Notes: generated by a model not told the origin, from the letters alone. A stretch of DNA of 56,805 nucleotides from Paludibacterium yongneupense DSM 18731 (GCF_000422925.1 NZ_KE383958.1:189264-246068), one strand, 5' to 3'. Positions 41,076-51,788 are shown, numbered from the stretch's first letter. Numbers and translations are program-made.

Positions 41076-42463
41076 GGCATGTCTCCGCTGCGGGCTAGAA
41101 AGTCCCACAGGCGTGGCGATTGTGAAAAGGCGACGTTGAAACGCAACCAGGGCGAGGCGGCGCAGTGCGGACGGAACAGCCGGCCGGGCGCAAGCAAAAT
41201 GTCCTCCTTCAGCGCGGCTTCGGCCAGAGGGTGGCTATCGGCGACACTCTGCGGCCGCGCGAACAGATAGACGCCGGCGCCAGGCCGCGCGAACACTTCC
41301 CAGCCAAGGGCATCGAAATGGCGTTCGGTCTGGTAATGGGCTTCAGCCAGACGGTTGCGCAGGCGCTCCAACTGGCGGCGGTAGTCGCGCTGTCCGAGGA
41401 TGGCAAGCGCGAGCTGTTCGTTCAGTTCGGGGGTGGTGAGACCGGATAGCATCTTGAAGCGCACCAGTGACTCGCACAGAGACTCGGCCGCACAGATATA
41501 CCCGACGCGCAGGCCGGGGGACATCGATTTGGAAAAACTGCCGATATACACCACGCGTTCGGCGCCGCCGAGCGCCGCCAGGGTCAGCGCCCGGTTGGGG
41601 CTGAGGTCGGCGGAGACATCGTCTTCGATCAGCAGAAAGTCATTTTGCTCGGCGAGCGCAACGACCTGGTGCGCGACGGCAGGGCTGTAGCTGGCGCCGG
41701 TAGGGTTGTGTAAGCGCGGATTGGTAAAATAGGCTCGAGGTCTATGCTGAGTCAGCAGTTGCTTGAGTGCCCCGATATCGGGGCCGGTCGCCGTCCAGGG
41801 GACGCCTACCAGATGGAAGCCGCGATAGGTGAGGCTGGACAGCAGATTGCAATAGGCGGGGTCGTCCACCAGCAGGGTGTCGCCTGCGCGCGCGATGGTT
41901 GCCGCTACCATCTCCAGCGCCTGACTTGCCCCCTGGGTCAGAATGAACGAAGCGGCGGTTGCGCTCATGCCTTGTTCCGTAATGCGCTGGGCAAGCAGCT
42001 GGCGCAGCGGCAGCAGACCTCTGGGGTCGCCGTAGTCGAGTCGCGCCATGCCGTCGCGCGCCATGCTGCGCAGCGCCCGGTTCAATGCTTCGGCATCGTA
42101 CCACTGGGCCGGAAGCCAGCCACCCCCTGCGGCGATGCCGCGCTCGGCGTGTTCGTAGACCTTGTGCAGCAGCCAGTGTTCGTCAATCGGCAAGTCGCTC
42201 AAGCTTCGGCCTATGGGTGCCGGCACCGCCGGGCGCGCAAGCACATAGAAGCCGGAACCGGGGCGGGACTGGATATGGCCCTGCGTCAGTAGCCTGTCGT
42301 AAGCGTCAGCCACCGTAAACGTACTGACGCCCAGCTCGGCCGCCTGGCGGCGGATGGACGGCAAGCGGGCCCCGGGCGGCAACTGGCCGGACTTGATCGC
42401 ACTGCAAATTGAGGCGCACAAGCGTTCAACCAGCGTTGGGGTTGCTTTATTCCATACCGTCAT
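41066..42463 (-). CDS. MocR-type transcriptional regulator (GntR HTH plus aminotransferase domain)
   Basis: A 465-residue protein. The GntR winged helix is at residues ~10-75 (ICSAIKSGQLPPGARLPSIR, then VSTFTVADAYDRLLTQGHI). A class I aminotransferase fold (~110-460) follows, with NPRLHNPTGASYSP and the PLP-lysine motif SFSKSMSPGLRVGYI. Such regulators (PdxR, GabR, TauR) sense PLP and amines and usually act on adjacent genes. Here the overlapping downstream gene is the MOSC protein; the divergent neighbour is a chemoreceptor 193 bp away. The effector is unknown; the pdxA gene in this window is not adjacent. Confidence 0.9.
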   Translation of the reverse strand: MTVWNKATPTLVERLCASICSAIKSGQLPPGARLPSIRRQAAELGVSTFTVADAYDRLLTQGHIQSRPGSGFYVLARPAVPAPIGRSLSDLPIDEHWLLHKVYEHAERGIAAGGGWLPAQWYDAEALNRALRSMARDGMARLDYGDPRGLLPLRQLLAQRITEQGMSATAASFILTQGASQALEMVAATIARAGDTLLVDDPAYCNLLSSLTYRGFHLVGVPWTATGPDIGALKQLLTQHRPRAYFTNPRLHNPTGASYSPAVAHQVVALAEQNDFLLIEDDVSADLSPNRALTLAALGGAERVVYIGSFSKSMSPGLRVGYICAAESLCESLVRFKMLSGLTTPELNEQLALAILGQRDYRRQLERLRNRLAEAHYQTERHFDALGWEVFARPGAGVYLFARPQSVADSHPLAEAALKEDILLAPGRLFRPHCAASPWLRFNVAFSQSPRLWDFLARSGDMPCT

Positions 42464-42656
42464 AATAAATCAATATTTTACCGAGTATTCTGATAAGGCA
42501 TAGGTTTTAAGGGCTTTTGCCCAGTAAAGCGATGCTTCAGCTGTCGTGGTGCAGGTAATATTCAAAAAATTAAAAGTGCCGGTCAGCGTCGCGGCGGAGG
42601 ATAGCCGATGGCCGCTGCCAGGTTCACTATTACAAAGGAAGAGGGAGGTGTAAAGC

Positions 42657-44534
42657 ATGCGCTCCATGAGAACAAAACTGATTATATTGATGGCGGCACT
42701 GCTGAGCCTGTTGGGCCTTGCCCTGAGCGGCATGGTGTACAGCCAGATGCGCATGGCGATCATCCAGGGGCTGGATAATGAATTGTCCAGTACCGCGCAG
42801 GGCTATGTGACCTTTGTGCAGGATTGGTATAACAGCAAGTTGCAGGTCATCAAGGCCGGCAACGTCCTGCTCGAAGCGCCGGATCCCATGACGCCGCTTG
42901 GGCATTTGAACGAAGCCGGCGGTTTTGCGCTGACCTATATCGGAACCGCGGATCATCGCATGATCCGCTCCGACCGCAAGCCGCAACCGGCCGGTTACGA
43001 CCCCGTCGCCCGCCCCTGGTATCAGGAAACCGCGGCCAGCGGCAAGGCTGGCGTCTCTGAGCCCTATGTCGATTTCGATACCAAGAAGCTCGTCGTCACA
43101 TTCGTGTCGCCGGTCGGTGCGGGCGGTACGCTCAAGGCCGTCGTCGGGGGCGATATCTTTATCGACGATCTGGTCAAGACCGTGCTGTCGATCAAGCTGC
43201 GCGGCAACGGCTTTGCCTTTCTGGTCGACAAGTCCGGCAAGGTCATTGCACACCCGCAGCAGGAGTTGACGCTCAAGCCGTTGCAGGCCGCAATGCCCGA
43301 GCTGACGGCCGAGGCGATCGCCAAGGCCAGCGCCGGCAGCGATATGAGCGAGGCGAGCATGAACGGCAAGGCCTTGTATGTGCGCCTGGTCCCTATCCAG
43401 GGTACGAACTGGGTGCTGGGGCTTGCGGTGGAAAAGAACCTGGTTCTCGCGCCGCTGACCAAGCTGTTATTCAGTGTGATCGGCATTGGGGTGCTGCTGC
43501 TTGTCATTCTGTTGCCGCTGGCCGGGATGGCATTGGCCGGAATGCTGAGTGGACTGCGCCGCTTGAATCTGGCCATGAAGGAAATCGCTCAGGGTGAAGG
43601 CGACCTGACCCGCCGGATCGAGGTTGCGGGCAAGGACGAGATCGCAGAAACCGCCCATGCGTTCAATAATTTCATCGCGCAATTGCAGCAGATGTTTGCC
43701 GCGGTCAAGGGCGAGGCCGAAAACGTGGTCGACGGGGTGCAACAGGTTTCGTCGACGGTGCAGACGGTGGCCGACGATTCGCGCCAGATTTCCGATGTCT
43801 CCAGTGGCAATGCCGCAACGCTCGAGCAGATCACCGTCAGTATTTCGCATATCGCGGACGCCGCGCGCGAGGCGGATGATCTGGTTCGTCATGCCGGTAC
43901 CGTGTCGGAAGGCAGTGTGCAGGACATCGAGCGCATTTCGTCCGAAATGACGCATACCGTGGGCGCCGTCAAGGGCTTGTCGTCGATGTTGTCGACGCTG
44001 GACAAGCGCTCCCAGCAGATCAGCGGCATCACCAATGTGATACGGGATATCGCCGACCAGACCAATCTGCTGGCGCTCAATGCGGCGATCGAAGCGGCGC
44101 GAGCAGGGGAGGCGGGCCGCGGCTTTGCCGTGGTCGCGGACGAAGTGCGCAAGCTGGCCGAACGTACCGCACAGGCCACCCTGGAGATCACGAGCATGGT
44201 CGATTCGATTCGCGGCGAGACCAGCCAGGCTGTCGACACCATGCAGCTCACGCTCGACTCGGTTGACGGCGGCGTCGAGCTGACCCAGAGCGCCGTGCAG
44301 CGCATCAGTGAAATCCGTGGCGTGATGCAGGATGTCATGGCCAAGATGAGTCAGATTTCCCTGTCTACCAGCGAGCAACACAATGCGACGACCGCTATCG
44401 CGCAGAGTACCGAGCGTATCAACGGACGCATCGTGGATAGCGACAATTCGTTGCAGCAGGTGCATGGCACGCTGTCCTCGCTTACACAAACGGCGAACAA
44501 GATGCGCGAGACGTTCGCCCGCTTCCATCTCTGA
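42657..44534 (+). CDS. Methyl-accepting chemotaxis protein with double Cache sensor
   Basis: A 625-residue chemoreceptor: TM1 (~7-29), periplasmic dCache_1-type domain (~35-270; [20 protein letters not shown] is the usual ligand-pocket signature and [14 protein letters not shown] lies in the second half), TM2 (~273-297), HAMP (~300-355), and the signalling domain with its tip at [20 protein letters not shown] (~462-481). It ends FARFHL, with no CheR/CheB-binding pentapeptide. dCache receptors with this pocket often bind amino acids or amines; the downstream omega-amino acid genes make that attractive here but unproven. GGGAGGTG gives a strong ribosome site. Confidence 0.93.
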   Translation: MRSMRTKLIILMAALLSLLGLALSGMVYSQMRMAIIQGLDNELSSTAQGYVTFVQDWYNSKLQVIKAGNVLLEAPDPMTPLGHLNEAGGFALTYIGTADHRMIRSDRKPQPAGYDPVARPWYQETAASGKAGVSEPYVDFDTKKLVVTFVSPVGAGGTLKAVVGGDIFIDDLVKTVLSIKLRGNGFAFLVDKSGKVIAHPQQELTLKPLQAAMPELTAEAIAKASAGSDMSEASMNGKALYVRLVPIQGTNWVLGLAVEKNLVLAPLTKLLFSVIGIGVLLLVILLPLAGMALAGMLSGLRRLNLAMKEIAQGEGDLTRRIEVAGKDEIAETAHAFNNFIAQLQQMFAAVKGEAENVVDGVQQVSSTVQTVADDSRQISDVSSGNAATLEQITVSISHIADAAREADDLVRHAGTVSEGSVQDIERISSEMTHTVGAVKGLSSMLSTLDKRSQQISGITNVIRDIADQTNLLALNAAIEAARAGEAGRGFAVVADEVRKLAERTAQATLEITSMVDSIRGETSQAVDTMQLTLDSVDGGVELTQSAVQRISEIRGVMQDVMAKMSQISLSTSEQHNATTAIAQSTERINGRIVDSDNSLQQVHGTLSSLTQTANKMRETFARFHL

Positions 44535-44559
44535 GACATCGTACGGCTTCAGTAAATCC

Positions 44560-44589
44560 ACGCCGCGGACTTCGGCCCGCGGCGTTTTT
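44560..44589 (+). terminator. Terminator after the first chemoreceptor gene
   Basis: A perfect 9-bp stem, ACGCCGCGG (44560-44568) with CCGCGGCGT (44577-44585), is followed by a T-run to 44589. It makes the transaminase a separate transcript, with its promoter in 44590-44725. Confidence 0.88.
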
Positions 44590-44725
44590 GCGTGTGCAGC
44601 GGACGGCTGTACAGGGAATGCGACCGGGACAGTTCGGCGCGCACGCGACATGGCGTATCTGTTGCTGTCCCCTGAGTACGCCTACATTGGATGCATTCGC
44701 CTGCGGGCGCTCAGGGAGATTTCTG

Positions 44726-46045
44726 ATGTCGGAGCCGAATCTTGATGCTTTGTGGATGCCGTTCACCGCCAACCGCCAATTCAAGGCGGCCCCGCGGATG
44801 CTGGTGGCAGCCGATGGCGTGTACTACACCGACGATGCGGGCCGCAGCGTGCTGGACGGGACATCCGGGCTGTGGTGCGTCAACGCCGGGCATAACCGGC
44901 GTCCCATCGTCGAAGCGGTGCAGCGGCAGGTCGCGTGTCTGGATTACGCCCCGCCGTTCCAGATGGGGCACCCGCTCGCGTTCGAAGCGGCGACGGCGCT
45001 GGCCGAGATGGCGCCGACGGGGCTGGATCGTGTCTTTTTTGTCAATTCGGGCTCCGAAGCCGCCGAGACGGCCCTCAAGATCGCATTGTCCTATCACCGT
45101 GCCCGTGGCGAGGCCGGGCGCGTCAAGTTGATCGGGCGCGAGCGGGGCTACCACGGCGTCAATTTCGGAGGGATGGCGGTCGGCGGGATCGCCGGTAACC
45201 GCAAGCATTTTTCCGTCGGCTTGCCCGGCATCGACCATCTGCGCCACCCGCTGGATATTGCGCGGAATGCTTTTAGCACGGGCTTGCCGCTCTTTGGCGC
45301 GGAACTGGCCGAAGAGTTTGAACAGCGTCTGCTTACGCTGCACGATCCCTCCACGGTCGCCGCTTTGATCGTCGAGCCGATGCAGGGCTCGGCCGGTGTG
45401 ATCCTGCCCCCGGTCGGGTATTTGCGCCGCTTGCGCGAGATCTGCGACAAATACGGAATTTTGCTTATCTTTGACGAAGTAATTACCGGCTTCGGTCGGC
45501 TTGGCGCCGACTGGGCCAGCAATCTGTTTGCCGTGAAGCCGGATCTGCTGACCTGCGCCAAAGGGCTGACCAACGGCATGGTTCCCATGGGCGCGGTGCT
45601 GGCGCGGCGCGATATCCACGATACCTTGCTGGCCGCTTCCGCCCAGCCGTCTGCCGTCGAGTTCCCGCATGGCTATACCTATTCCGCTCACCCGTTGGCA
45701 TGCGCTGCCGCATTGGCAACATTGCGTCTTTACCGCGACGAGGCGCTGTTCCAGCGCGGCGCCGACCTGGCGCCCGGTTTCGGCGAGGCCGCGCATGCGT
45801 TGCGCGGCCTGCCGAATCTGCGCGACATCCGCAATCTGGGGCTGGTTGCCGGCATCGAGCTGGAACCACGCCCTGGCATGCCGGGACAGCGCGGTTATGA
45901 GGTATTTCTCAAGTGCTGGGAGCGTGGGGTGCTGGTGCGACAAACCGGTGACATCATCGCCGTTTCGCCGCCGCTGATTTACGAGGCCAGCCATGTCGAT
46001 CGACTTTTTTCTACCCTGGCCGATGCCTTGCGTGCCACTGAATAG
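44726..46045 (+). CDS. Beta-alanine (omega-amino acid):pyruvate transaminase
   Basis: A 439-residue class III PLP transaminase. The N-terminal LWMPFTANRQFKAAPRMLVA, GTSGLWCVNAGHNRRPIVEA, RERGYHGVNFGGMAVGGIAG and IFDEVITGFGRLGADW closely follow the Pseudomonas omega-amino acid:pyruvate enzymes (BauA type). The PLP lysine is in TCAKGLTNGM (~278). It should convert beta-alanine plus pyruvate to malonate semialdehyde plus alanine. The next gene, 9 bases on, can oxidise that semialdehyde, which fits a two-gene beta-alanine catabolic operon. The start is ATG 44726 after CAGGGAGA; the open frame back to 44588 is rejected. Other amines such as putrescine or 4-aminobutyrate could also be substrates. 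Confidence 0.9.
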   Translation: MSEPNLDALWMPFTANRQFKAAPRMLVAADGVYYTDDAGRSVLDGTSGLWCVNAGHNRRPIVEAVQRQVACLDYAPPFQMGHPLAFEAATALAEMAPTGLDRVFFVNSGSEAAETALKIALSYHRARGEAGRVKLIGRERGYHGVNFGGMAVGGIAGNRKHFSVGLPGIDHLRHPLDIARNAFSTGLPLFGAELAEEFEQRLLTLHDPSTVAALIVEPMQGSAGVILPPVGYLRRLREICDKYGILLIFDEVITGFGRLGADWASNLFAVKPDLLTCAKGLTNGMVPMGAVLARRDIHDTLLAASAQPSAVEFPHGYTYSAHPLACAAALATLRLYRDEALFQRGADLAPGFGEAAHALRGLPNLRDIRNLGLVAGIELEPRPGMPGQRGYEVFLKCWERGVLVRQTGDIIAVSPPLIYEASHVDRLFSTLADALRATE

Positions 46046-46054
46046 GATTCTGCG

Positions 46055-47542
46055 ATGCCAACACTAGGTCATTTCATGGCGGGACGGATTTGCCCCGGCA
46101 CCAGCGGGCGCCACGTCGACGTCTACGACCCGTCCGCTGGTGAGGTGGTGGCACAGCTTGCGCTGGCCGACGAAGGCGAGGCCGATGCCGCCGTGGCGTG
46201 CGCGCGTGCGGCTTTGCCTGCCTGGTCGGCGCTGCCGCCGTTGCGACGTGCACGCGTGCTGTTTCGTTTCAGGGAACTGCTGGAGCAGCAGCGCGAGACT
46301 CTCGCACGATTGATCTCGCGGGAGCATGGCAAGCTGGTTTCGGATGCGTTGGGCGAGGTGGCGCGCGGACTCGAGGTCGTGGAGTTTGCCTGCGGTATTC
46401 CACAGTTATTGAAAGGGGAGATTACCGAGCAGGTCGGCAGCGGAGTCGATGCCTATACTGTACGCCAGGCGCTGGGGGTGGTGGTCGGGATCACGCCGTT
46501 CAATTTTCCGGCGATGGTCCCGCTGTGGATGTTTCCGCTTGCGCTGGCCTGCGGCAATACCTTCGTGCTCAAGCCTTCCGAGCGCGCTCCGTCGGCGGCC
46601 CTGTTTCTGGCTGAACTGTTGCGCGAAGCCGGCCTGCCCGACGGCGTCTTCAATGTCGTGCAAGGCGACAGGCACGCGGTCGACGCGTTACTCGTTCATC
46701 CCGATGTCGCTGCCGTCAGCTTTGTCGGCTCGACCCCTGTCGCGCGGCATGTCTACGAGACCGGCACTCGGCACGGCAAGAGGGTGCAAGCGCTGGGCGG
46801 AGCCAAGAATCACATGGTCGTGATGCCGGATGCCGACCTGGAGCAGGCGGTTTCGGCGCTGATCGGGGCCGCCTTCGGTTCGGCTGGCGAGCGCTGCATG
46901 GCGATCTCGGTGGCGGTGGCGGTCGGGGATGGGGCGGATGCGCTGTTGGAGAAACTGGCGGCGCGGGTGCGTGCGATCAAGGTCGGGCATGGCGACGATG
47001 CCAGCGCCGAAATGGGCCCGCTGATCACCGCCGCCCACCGCGACTCGGTGCTCAGGCATGTCGATCACGCGCTTGCGCAGGGCGCGCATCTGGTGGTCGA
47101 CGGTCGTGCTTACCGACATCCTGGGCGCGAGAACGGATTTTTCATGGGGCCATGCCTGTTTGATGCCGTGACGCCGGACATGGATGTCTATCGCGAGGAA
47201 TTATTCGGTCCGGTACTGGCCATTGTCCGGGTGCCTGATTTCGAATCGGCCCTGCGTTTGGTGAACGGGCATGCGTTTGCTAATGGCACCAGTATTTTCA
47301 CGCGTTCCGGCGGCGCGGCGCGCGAATTCGCGCACCGGGTCGAAGTCGGCATGGTCGGGGTCAATGTGCCGCTGCCGGTGCCCATGGCCTTCCACAGTTT
47401 TGGCGGTTGGAAAGCATCCCTGTTCGGCGACGTGCATATGCATGGCCCCGAAGGGGTACGCTTCTACTCGCGGCACAAGGCGGTGACGACGCGCTGGCCG
47501 GAAGCGCTCGGAGCCGAGTTTGCGATGCCGGTAAATCGATGA
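46055..47542 (+). CDS. mmsA: CoA-acylating (methyl)malonate-semialdehyde dehydrogenase
   Basis: A 495-residue aldehyde dehydrogenase of the MmsA/BauC group: [20 protein letters not shown] (~150), the Rossmann [13 protein letters not shown], the ligand loop [16 protein letters not shown] (~250), catalytic Cys in [11 protein letters not shown] (residue 281), and [10 protein letters not shown]. MmsA enzymes turn malonate or methylmalonate semialdehyde plus CoA and NAD into acetyl- or propionyl-CoA, CO2 and NADH. Paired with the transaminase it completes beta-alanine breakdown to acetyl-CoA; valine or inositol catabolism is the alternative, but no partner genes for those are seen. Confidence 0.92.
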   Translation: MPTLGHFMAGRICPGTSGRHVDVYDPSAGEVVAQLALADEGEADAAVACARAALPAWSALPPLRRARVLFRFRELLEQQRETLARLISREHGKLVSDALGEVARGLEVVEFACGIPQLLKGEITEQVGSGVDAYTVRQALGVVVGITPFNFPAMVPLWMFPLALACGNTFVLKPSERAPSAALFLAELLREAGLPDGVFNVVQGDRHAVDALLVHPDVAAVSFVGSTPVARHVYETGTRHGKRVQALGGAKNHMVVMPDADLEQAVSALIGAAFGSAGERCMAISVAVAVGDGADALLEKLAARVRAIKVGHGDDASAEMGPLITAAHRDSVLRHVDHALAQGAHLVVDGRAYRHPGRENGFFMGPCLFDAVTPDMDVYREELFGPVLAIVRVPDFESALRLVNGHAFANGTSIFTRSGGAAREFAHRVEVGMVGVNVPLPVPMAFHSFGGWKASLFGDVHMHGPEGVRFYSRHKAVTTRWPEALGAEFAMPVNR

Positions 47543-47550
47543 GTGTCCCT

Positions 47551-47571
47551 CCCGCCCCGCCGAGGGGCGGG
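47551..47571. terminator. GC hairpin after mmsA
   Basis: A perfect 8-bp stem, CCCGCCCC with GGGGCGGG, and a GCCGA loop lies 8 bases after the mmsA stop. There is no T-run; the functional terminator is probably the next hairpin. Confidence 0.5.
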
Positions 47572-47605
47572 ATATTAGCGGTGCACCTGTCTGTGCACGA
47601 GCCAG

Positions 47606-47629
47606 CCGGCCCATGGGGCCGGTTTTTTT
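47606..47629 (+). terminator. Terminator of the transaminase-mmsA operon
   Basis: CCGGCCC/GGGCCGG with an ATG loop is followed by seven T residues (47623-47629). Confidence 0.9.
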
Positions 47630-47760
47630 GGGCTTTGAAGCCGGAGAATTCCATGTCGCAAGCGCGGCTTGCCTATTTCTCTTTACAGAATTTCATATCA
47701 TGGTCGTTATACTGATGGGAGTGGCGTATTACAAAGAAAAAATTCAAATTGGGGGGCGGT

Positions 47761-49407
47761 ATGAATCGGTTTAATCGGATGACCTTGCGGGGACAGTTGC
47801 TGGGCCTGGTCGCTGCGGCGATGTTGCTGATCTGTGGTCTGGGCGCGGTCAGTCTGTTTCACCAGCGAGCGTCGATGCTGTCCAGTCGTCAGGAACAGGT
47901 TCGTAACCAGGTCGACGTGGCGGCGACTCTGGTGAGGAATTTTGAAGATCAGGCCGCTAGCGGCCGGCTCGGGGAGGCGCAGGCTCAGGCTTTGGCGGCG
48001 GGGGCGTTGTCGGCGATACGGTATGATAATGGCAATTATTTCTTCGTAATAAATTACGACTTTACTCATTACGTTGTGATCGGGCCCAAGCCGGCCCTGG
48101 TCGGCAGCGACCCGCATAATCTCAAGGATCCCTCGTCCGGTCAAAGCATCGGTGCGTTGTTTGCGCAAGCGATGGAGCAGGGCGGGGGCAAAGGCTATAT
48201 CAACTATTATTTTCCGCGGGCCGGTTCGGAACTGCCGCAGCCCAAGATTGCCTATATCACCACTTCGGAGCGCTGGCACTGGCGCATCGGTACCGGCATG
48301 TATGTGGATGATGTCGATGCCCTTTTCTTTCACGCCCTATGGCGTTTCGCTGCCGAGATGGTGGTCGTATTGCTGCTGATGCTGGGCATGAGCATGCTGT
48401 TGATTCGAAATATCCTGCGTCAGCTCGGTGCCGATCCCTTGGTGACGACGGTCGTGGTGCAGCGCATTGCCAGTAATCAGCTGGATGAAGAAGTGGTGCT
48501 GGCGGCAGGGGATCAGAGCAGCTTGCTCGCGTCGGTGGCGAATATGCAGCAGCAGCTGCGCAAACTGGTCCGCGAGATTTCGATGAGCTCCAAGCGTTTG
48601 TCCTCGACGAGCGCGCATGTGACGGAGAATGCGGTAGCTGTCGCGCAGGGGTCCGAACAGCAGAGCCAGGCGGCGGCATCGATGGCGGCGGCGGTCGAGC
48701 AACTGACGGTCAGCATCCAGCATATATCGGACAATGCCAACGATGCGCGGAATTTGTCGGAGGTGTCCGGTCAGCAATCGCAAGAGGGAAGCGACGTTAT
48801 CGCGCAGGCGGCGCAGGAAATGCGGCGCATCCACGAATCGGTCGGCAATACGGCGGGCACGATAGGGCAGTTGGCGGACAAGGTGCAGCGAATTTCGACC
48901 ATCATGCAGGTCATCCGCGACATTTCGGACCAGACCAATCTGCTGGCGCTGAATGCCGCGATCGAGGCGGCACGCGCGGGCGAGACCGGACGCGGCTTTG
49001 CCGTGGTGGCGGATGAAGTGCGCAAACTATCGGAACGCACCGGCACGGCGACGCAGGAAATTGCCGGTATGATTGCCGATATCCAGAGTAGCTCGCAGAC
49101 GTCGCATCAGTATATGGGGGAGGCGGTCGAGCGGGTTGGCGCCGGCTTGGCGCTGGCCGAGCAAGGCGGTGTTGCCGTCGCCCGCATCCGGGAGAGCGCG
49201 ATGGCGGTGGTGCAAGCCGTCAACGAGATTTCCGGTTCCCTGGCCGAGCAGGGCAAGGCCAGCCAGGAAATCGCGCAGCTCGTCGAAAAGATCGCACTAA
49301 GCAGCAGCAATAACGCGACGGCTTCGGCCACCGTGTCCGAAGCCGTCGTCGAGATGCGCGGTCTGTCCGATCAATTGCGCGAGCTGGTGTCGCGTTTCCG
49401 GCTGTAA
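47761..49407 (+). CDS. Methyl-accepting chemotaxis protein with single Cache sensor
   Basis: A 548-residue chemoreceptor: TM1 (~12-33), a small periplasmic sCache_2-type domain (~36-190; [15 protein letters not shown] and [15 protein letters not shown] are characteristic), TM2 (~196-218), HAMP with [17 protein letters not shown], and the signalling domain with its tip at [20 protein letters not shown] (~385-404). sCache_2 receptors commonly sense small organic acids. There is no CheR pentapeptide at the end. ATG 47761 follows GGGGGG; a TTG at 47749 is in frame but precedes the normal start. Its 3' end overlaps lnt on the other strand by 37 bases. Confidence 0.93.
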   Translation: MNRFNRMTLRGQLLGLVAAAMLLICGLGAVSLFHQRASMLSSRQEQVRNQVDVAATLVRNFEDQAASGRLGEAQAQALAAGALSAIRYDNGNYFFVINYDFTHYVVIGPKPALVGSDPHNLKDPSSGQSIGALFAQAMEQGGGKGYINYYFPRAGSELPQPKIAYITTSERWHWRIGTGMYVDDVDALFFHALWRFAAEMVVVLLLMLGMSMLLIRNILRQLGADPLVTTVVVQRIASNQLDEEVVLAAGDQSSLLASVANMQQQLRKLVREISMSSKRLSSTSAHVTENAVAVAQGSEQQSQAAASMAAAVEQLTVSIQHISDNANDARNLSEVSGQQSQEGSDVIAQAAQEMRRIHESVGNTAGTIGQLADKVQRISTIMQVIRDISDQTNLLALNAAIEAARAGETGRGFAVVADEVRKLSERTGTATQEIAGMIADIQSSSQTSHQYMGEAVERVGAGLALAEQGGVAVARIRESAMAVVQAVNEISGSLAEQGKASQEIAQLVEKIALSSSNNATASATVSEAVVEMRGLSDQLRELVSRFRL

Positions 49408-50930
49408 GCCGGCACGCGGGCGCTGCGGGGCAGGCGCCAGGCGAGCAGCAACATGAGCAACGCCACGATCAGCGTCGGGGCGTTGCCGCTTCTCATGTAT
49501 GGCGTGAGCCCGCGCCGCCCCTCCACCTGTCCTTCCAGTACCTGGCGCGAGAACGGCGCCGCGACTTCCGAGACCTCGCCATTGGGCAGAATGATCCCCG
49601 TCATGCCGGTATTGGTCGCGCGCAGCATATAGCGCCCCGTTTCCAGCGCACGTGTCTGCGACATCTGCAAATGCAGGCTGGCCGCGCTGCTTTTGCCGAA
49701 CCAGGCCAGGTTGCTGACATTGGCGAGCAAGGTGGCGTGCGCGGCAGGACCGATCAATTCTTCACCGAAGCTGTCCTCGTAGCAGATATTGAACGCGACC
49801 TGCTGTCCGGCCAGCGTCAAAGGGGGCTGGTCGGCGCCGCCGCGGCTAAAACCGGACATCGGCATATTCATGAAGCGGTAGATCCAGCCGGTCAACGCCG
49901 GCAGGGGAATGAACTCGCCGAAGGGGACCAGATGGTCCTTGGCATAGCCGGGCAAGCCGACTTCGGTCGGGGCCACGACCGCATTGTAATAGTGCTGCCC
50001 GTCGGGACTCTGGCGTACCACGCCGAGCGCAACCGCCATGCCGTGCCGCTGTGCGTCGCCGGCCAGCATGGACAAATAGCCGGGCGGCAGTTGCTCGAGG
50101 AAGACTGGCAGCGCCGTTTCAGGAAGGATCATCAGGTCGGCGCGCGTCTCGGCGACCTGGCGATAGTAAAGCTCCAGCGTCGATTGGTAGGAAACCGGAT
50201 CCCACTTGATGCTTTGCGGAATATTGCCTTGTGCGAGCGCTACCGTCAGCGGCTTACCGACCGGTTCGGTCCAACTGATGGATTTCAGGGCGCTGCCGGC
50301 AAGAGCGATTGCGGCTATTCCCCCCGCCAGTGCGATGCGGCGGCGCCAGTCGGGGGGCACGGGGCGGCCTGTGCGCCAGCGCCAGTCCGTCAAGGCCAGC
50401 GTGGCGAGCAGTCCGGAAAGCAGGGCGAGCAGCAGGCTGACCCCATAGATGCCGGTGACGGGCGCGAAGCCGGCCAGCGGGCTCTCCGTGATTTGCGAGT
50501 ACGCGATCTGGCCCCAGGGGAAGCCGGTGAACAGGACGCCGCGCAGCCATTCGCCGAGCAGCCAGGAGGCGGGAAAAACCAGTGACCAGCGGGTAAGCGG
50601 GGTGTGCCCCAGTCGTGCGGCGACGCGAACCGCCAGTGCGGGATAGAGCGCCAGATAACCGGGCAGCAGGGCCGTCAGCGGCAGCGCCAGCCAGGATGGC
50701 ATGTCGGCGATGTCGTGCAGGCTGTTGTATACCCAGTGAAAGTTGCCGAGATAGGCTGCGGCTCCCCACAAATAACCGCAGGCAAACGCGCGGTCGCGAT
50801 TTTTTTCGACGATCCAGGCCAGGGCCGCGAGCGACAGCGGCATCAGCCAGAAAAGGCGCCACGGGGCAAAGGCGAACAGGGTGGCGGCGCCGGCAAGCGT
50901 GGCGGCGAGGCAGGACGGAAAGGTACGCAT
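49371..50930 (-). CDS. lnt: Apolipoprotein N-acyltransferase
   Basis: Lnt adds the third acyl chain to outer-membrane lipoproteins. The 519-residue protein has six or so N-terminal helices (~1-215) and a periplasmic nitrilase domain. The catalytic triad is visible: Glu in ILPETALP (~269), Lys in [12 protein letters not shown] (~330) and Cys in [11 protein letters not shown] (~382). A last helix lies near 488-505. It ends 37 bases inside the opposing chemoreceptor gene. Last gene of miaB-ybeZ-ybeY-ybeX-lnt, 3 bases after ybeX. Confidence 0.95.
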   Translation of the reverse strand: MRTFPSCLAATLAGAATLFAFAPWRLFWLMPLSLAALAWIVEKNRDRAFACGYLWGAAAYLGNFHWVYNSLHDIADMPSWLALPLTALLPGYLALYPALAVRVAARLGHTPLTRWSLVFPASWLLGEWLRGVLFTGFPWGQIAYSQITESPLAGFAPVTGIYGVSLLLALLSGLLATLALTDWRWRTGRPVPPDWRRRIALAGGIAAIALAGSALKSISWTEPVGKPLTVALAQGNIPQSIKWDPVSYQSTLELYYRQVAETRADLMILPETALPVFLEQLPPGYLSMLAGDAQRHGMAVALGVVRQSPDGQHYYNAVVAPTEVGLPGYAKDHLVPFGEFIPLPALTGWIYRFMNMPMSGFSRGGADQPPLTLAGQQVAFNICYEDSFGEELIGPAAHATLLANVSNLAWFGKSSAASLHLQMSQTRALETGRYMLRATNTGMTGIILPNGEVSEVAAPFSRQVLEGQVEGRRGLTPYMRSGNAPTLIVALLMLLLAWRLPRSARVPAYSRKRDTSSRN

Positions 50931-50933
50931 CGG

Positions 50934-51788
50934 CTAGTGGCTGTCCGGTCGTTCGGTGCTGAAATGGATTTTTTCCACCAGCAGGGTGTGCAGACGACGG
51001 CTGTCGGCTTTTAGCACGGTAAAGCGCAGTCCCTCCACATCGCAGGTTTCGCCGCGTTTCGGGACGGTGCCGCAGACTGACATCACAAGCCCGCCGACCG
51101 TGTCCAGCTCGGTATCCGGGAAGCGGGTGTCGAAGTAGGCGTTGAAATTGTCGATCTGGGTCAGGGCGCTGACGCGGTAGCGCTGGCCACGCACCGGTAC
51201 GATAAGTTCTTCTTCGCCTTCCGGGTCGAACTCGTCCTCGATATCGCCGACGATCTGCTCGATCACATCTTCGATGGTGACCAGGCCGGCGACACCGCCG
51301 TACTCATCGACCGCAATGGCCAGATGGTTGCGCGTGCTGCGGAAATCGGTGAGCAGCACGTTCAGCGGTTTGGTCTCGGGTACAAAGATCGGGGGGCGCA
51401 GGACATCGGCCAGGCTGAAGGTTTCGGGATTGTGAAAATAGCGGAGCAAGTCCTTGGCCAGCAGGATGCCGATGACATCGTCGCGATCGTTGCCGATGAC
51501 GGGGAAGCGCGAGTGTCCGCTGTTGATGACGGTGGGCAGCAGGCTTTCTATCGCCTCGTCCTGCCGGATGACGTCGATCTGACTGCGCGGGATCATGACG
51601 TCGCGCACCATCAACTCGCTGACCGACAGTACACCTTCTATCATTCCGAGCGCGTCGGCGTCGAGCAGGTTGCGCTCGAATGCCGCGTGCAATTGTTCAA
51701 CCAGCTGCTCCCTGTCTTCGGGTTCGCGCAGCAGCAGAGCGGAAAGGCGCTCCAGCCAACTGGGTCTGGGCTTGCCGGGGTCTTCCAT
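50934..51788 (-). CDS. ybeX: CBS-domain protein CorC/YbeX
   Basis: A 284-residue soluble protein with a paired CBS domain (~60-190; VMIPRSQIDVIRQDEAIESL, then AIAVDEYGGVAGLVTIEDVI) and a CorC_HlyC transporter-associated domain (~200-280). The membrane DUF21 domain of larger relatives is missing, as in E. coli YbeX. Relatives are linked to magnesium/cobalt homeostasis and to ribosome metabolism; the exact role is unsettled. It sits between ybeY and lnt in the conserved order. Confidence 0.93.
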   Translation of the reverse strand: MEDPGKPRPSWLERLSALLLREPEDREQLVEQLHAAFERNLLDADALGMIEGVLSVSELMVRDVMIPRSQIDVIRQDEAIESLLPTVINSGHSRFPVIGNDRDDVIGILLAKDLLRYFHNPETFSLADVLRPPIFVPETKPLNVLLTDFRSTRNHLAIAVDEYGGVAGLVTIEDVIEQIVGDIEDEFDPEGEEELIVPVRGQRYRVSALTQIDNFNAYFDTRFPDTELDTVGGLVMSVCGTVPKRGETCDVEGLRFTVLKADSRRLHTLLVEKIHFSTERPDSH

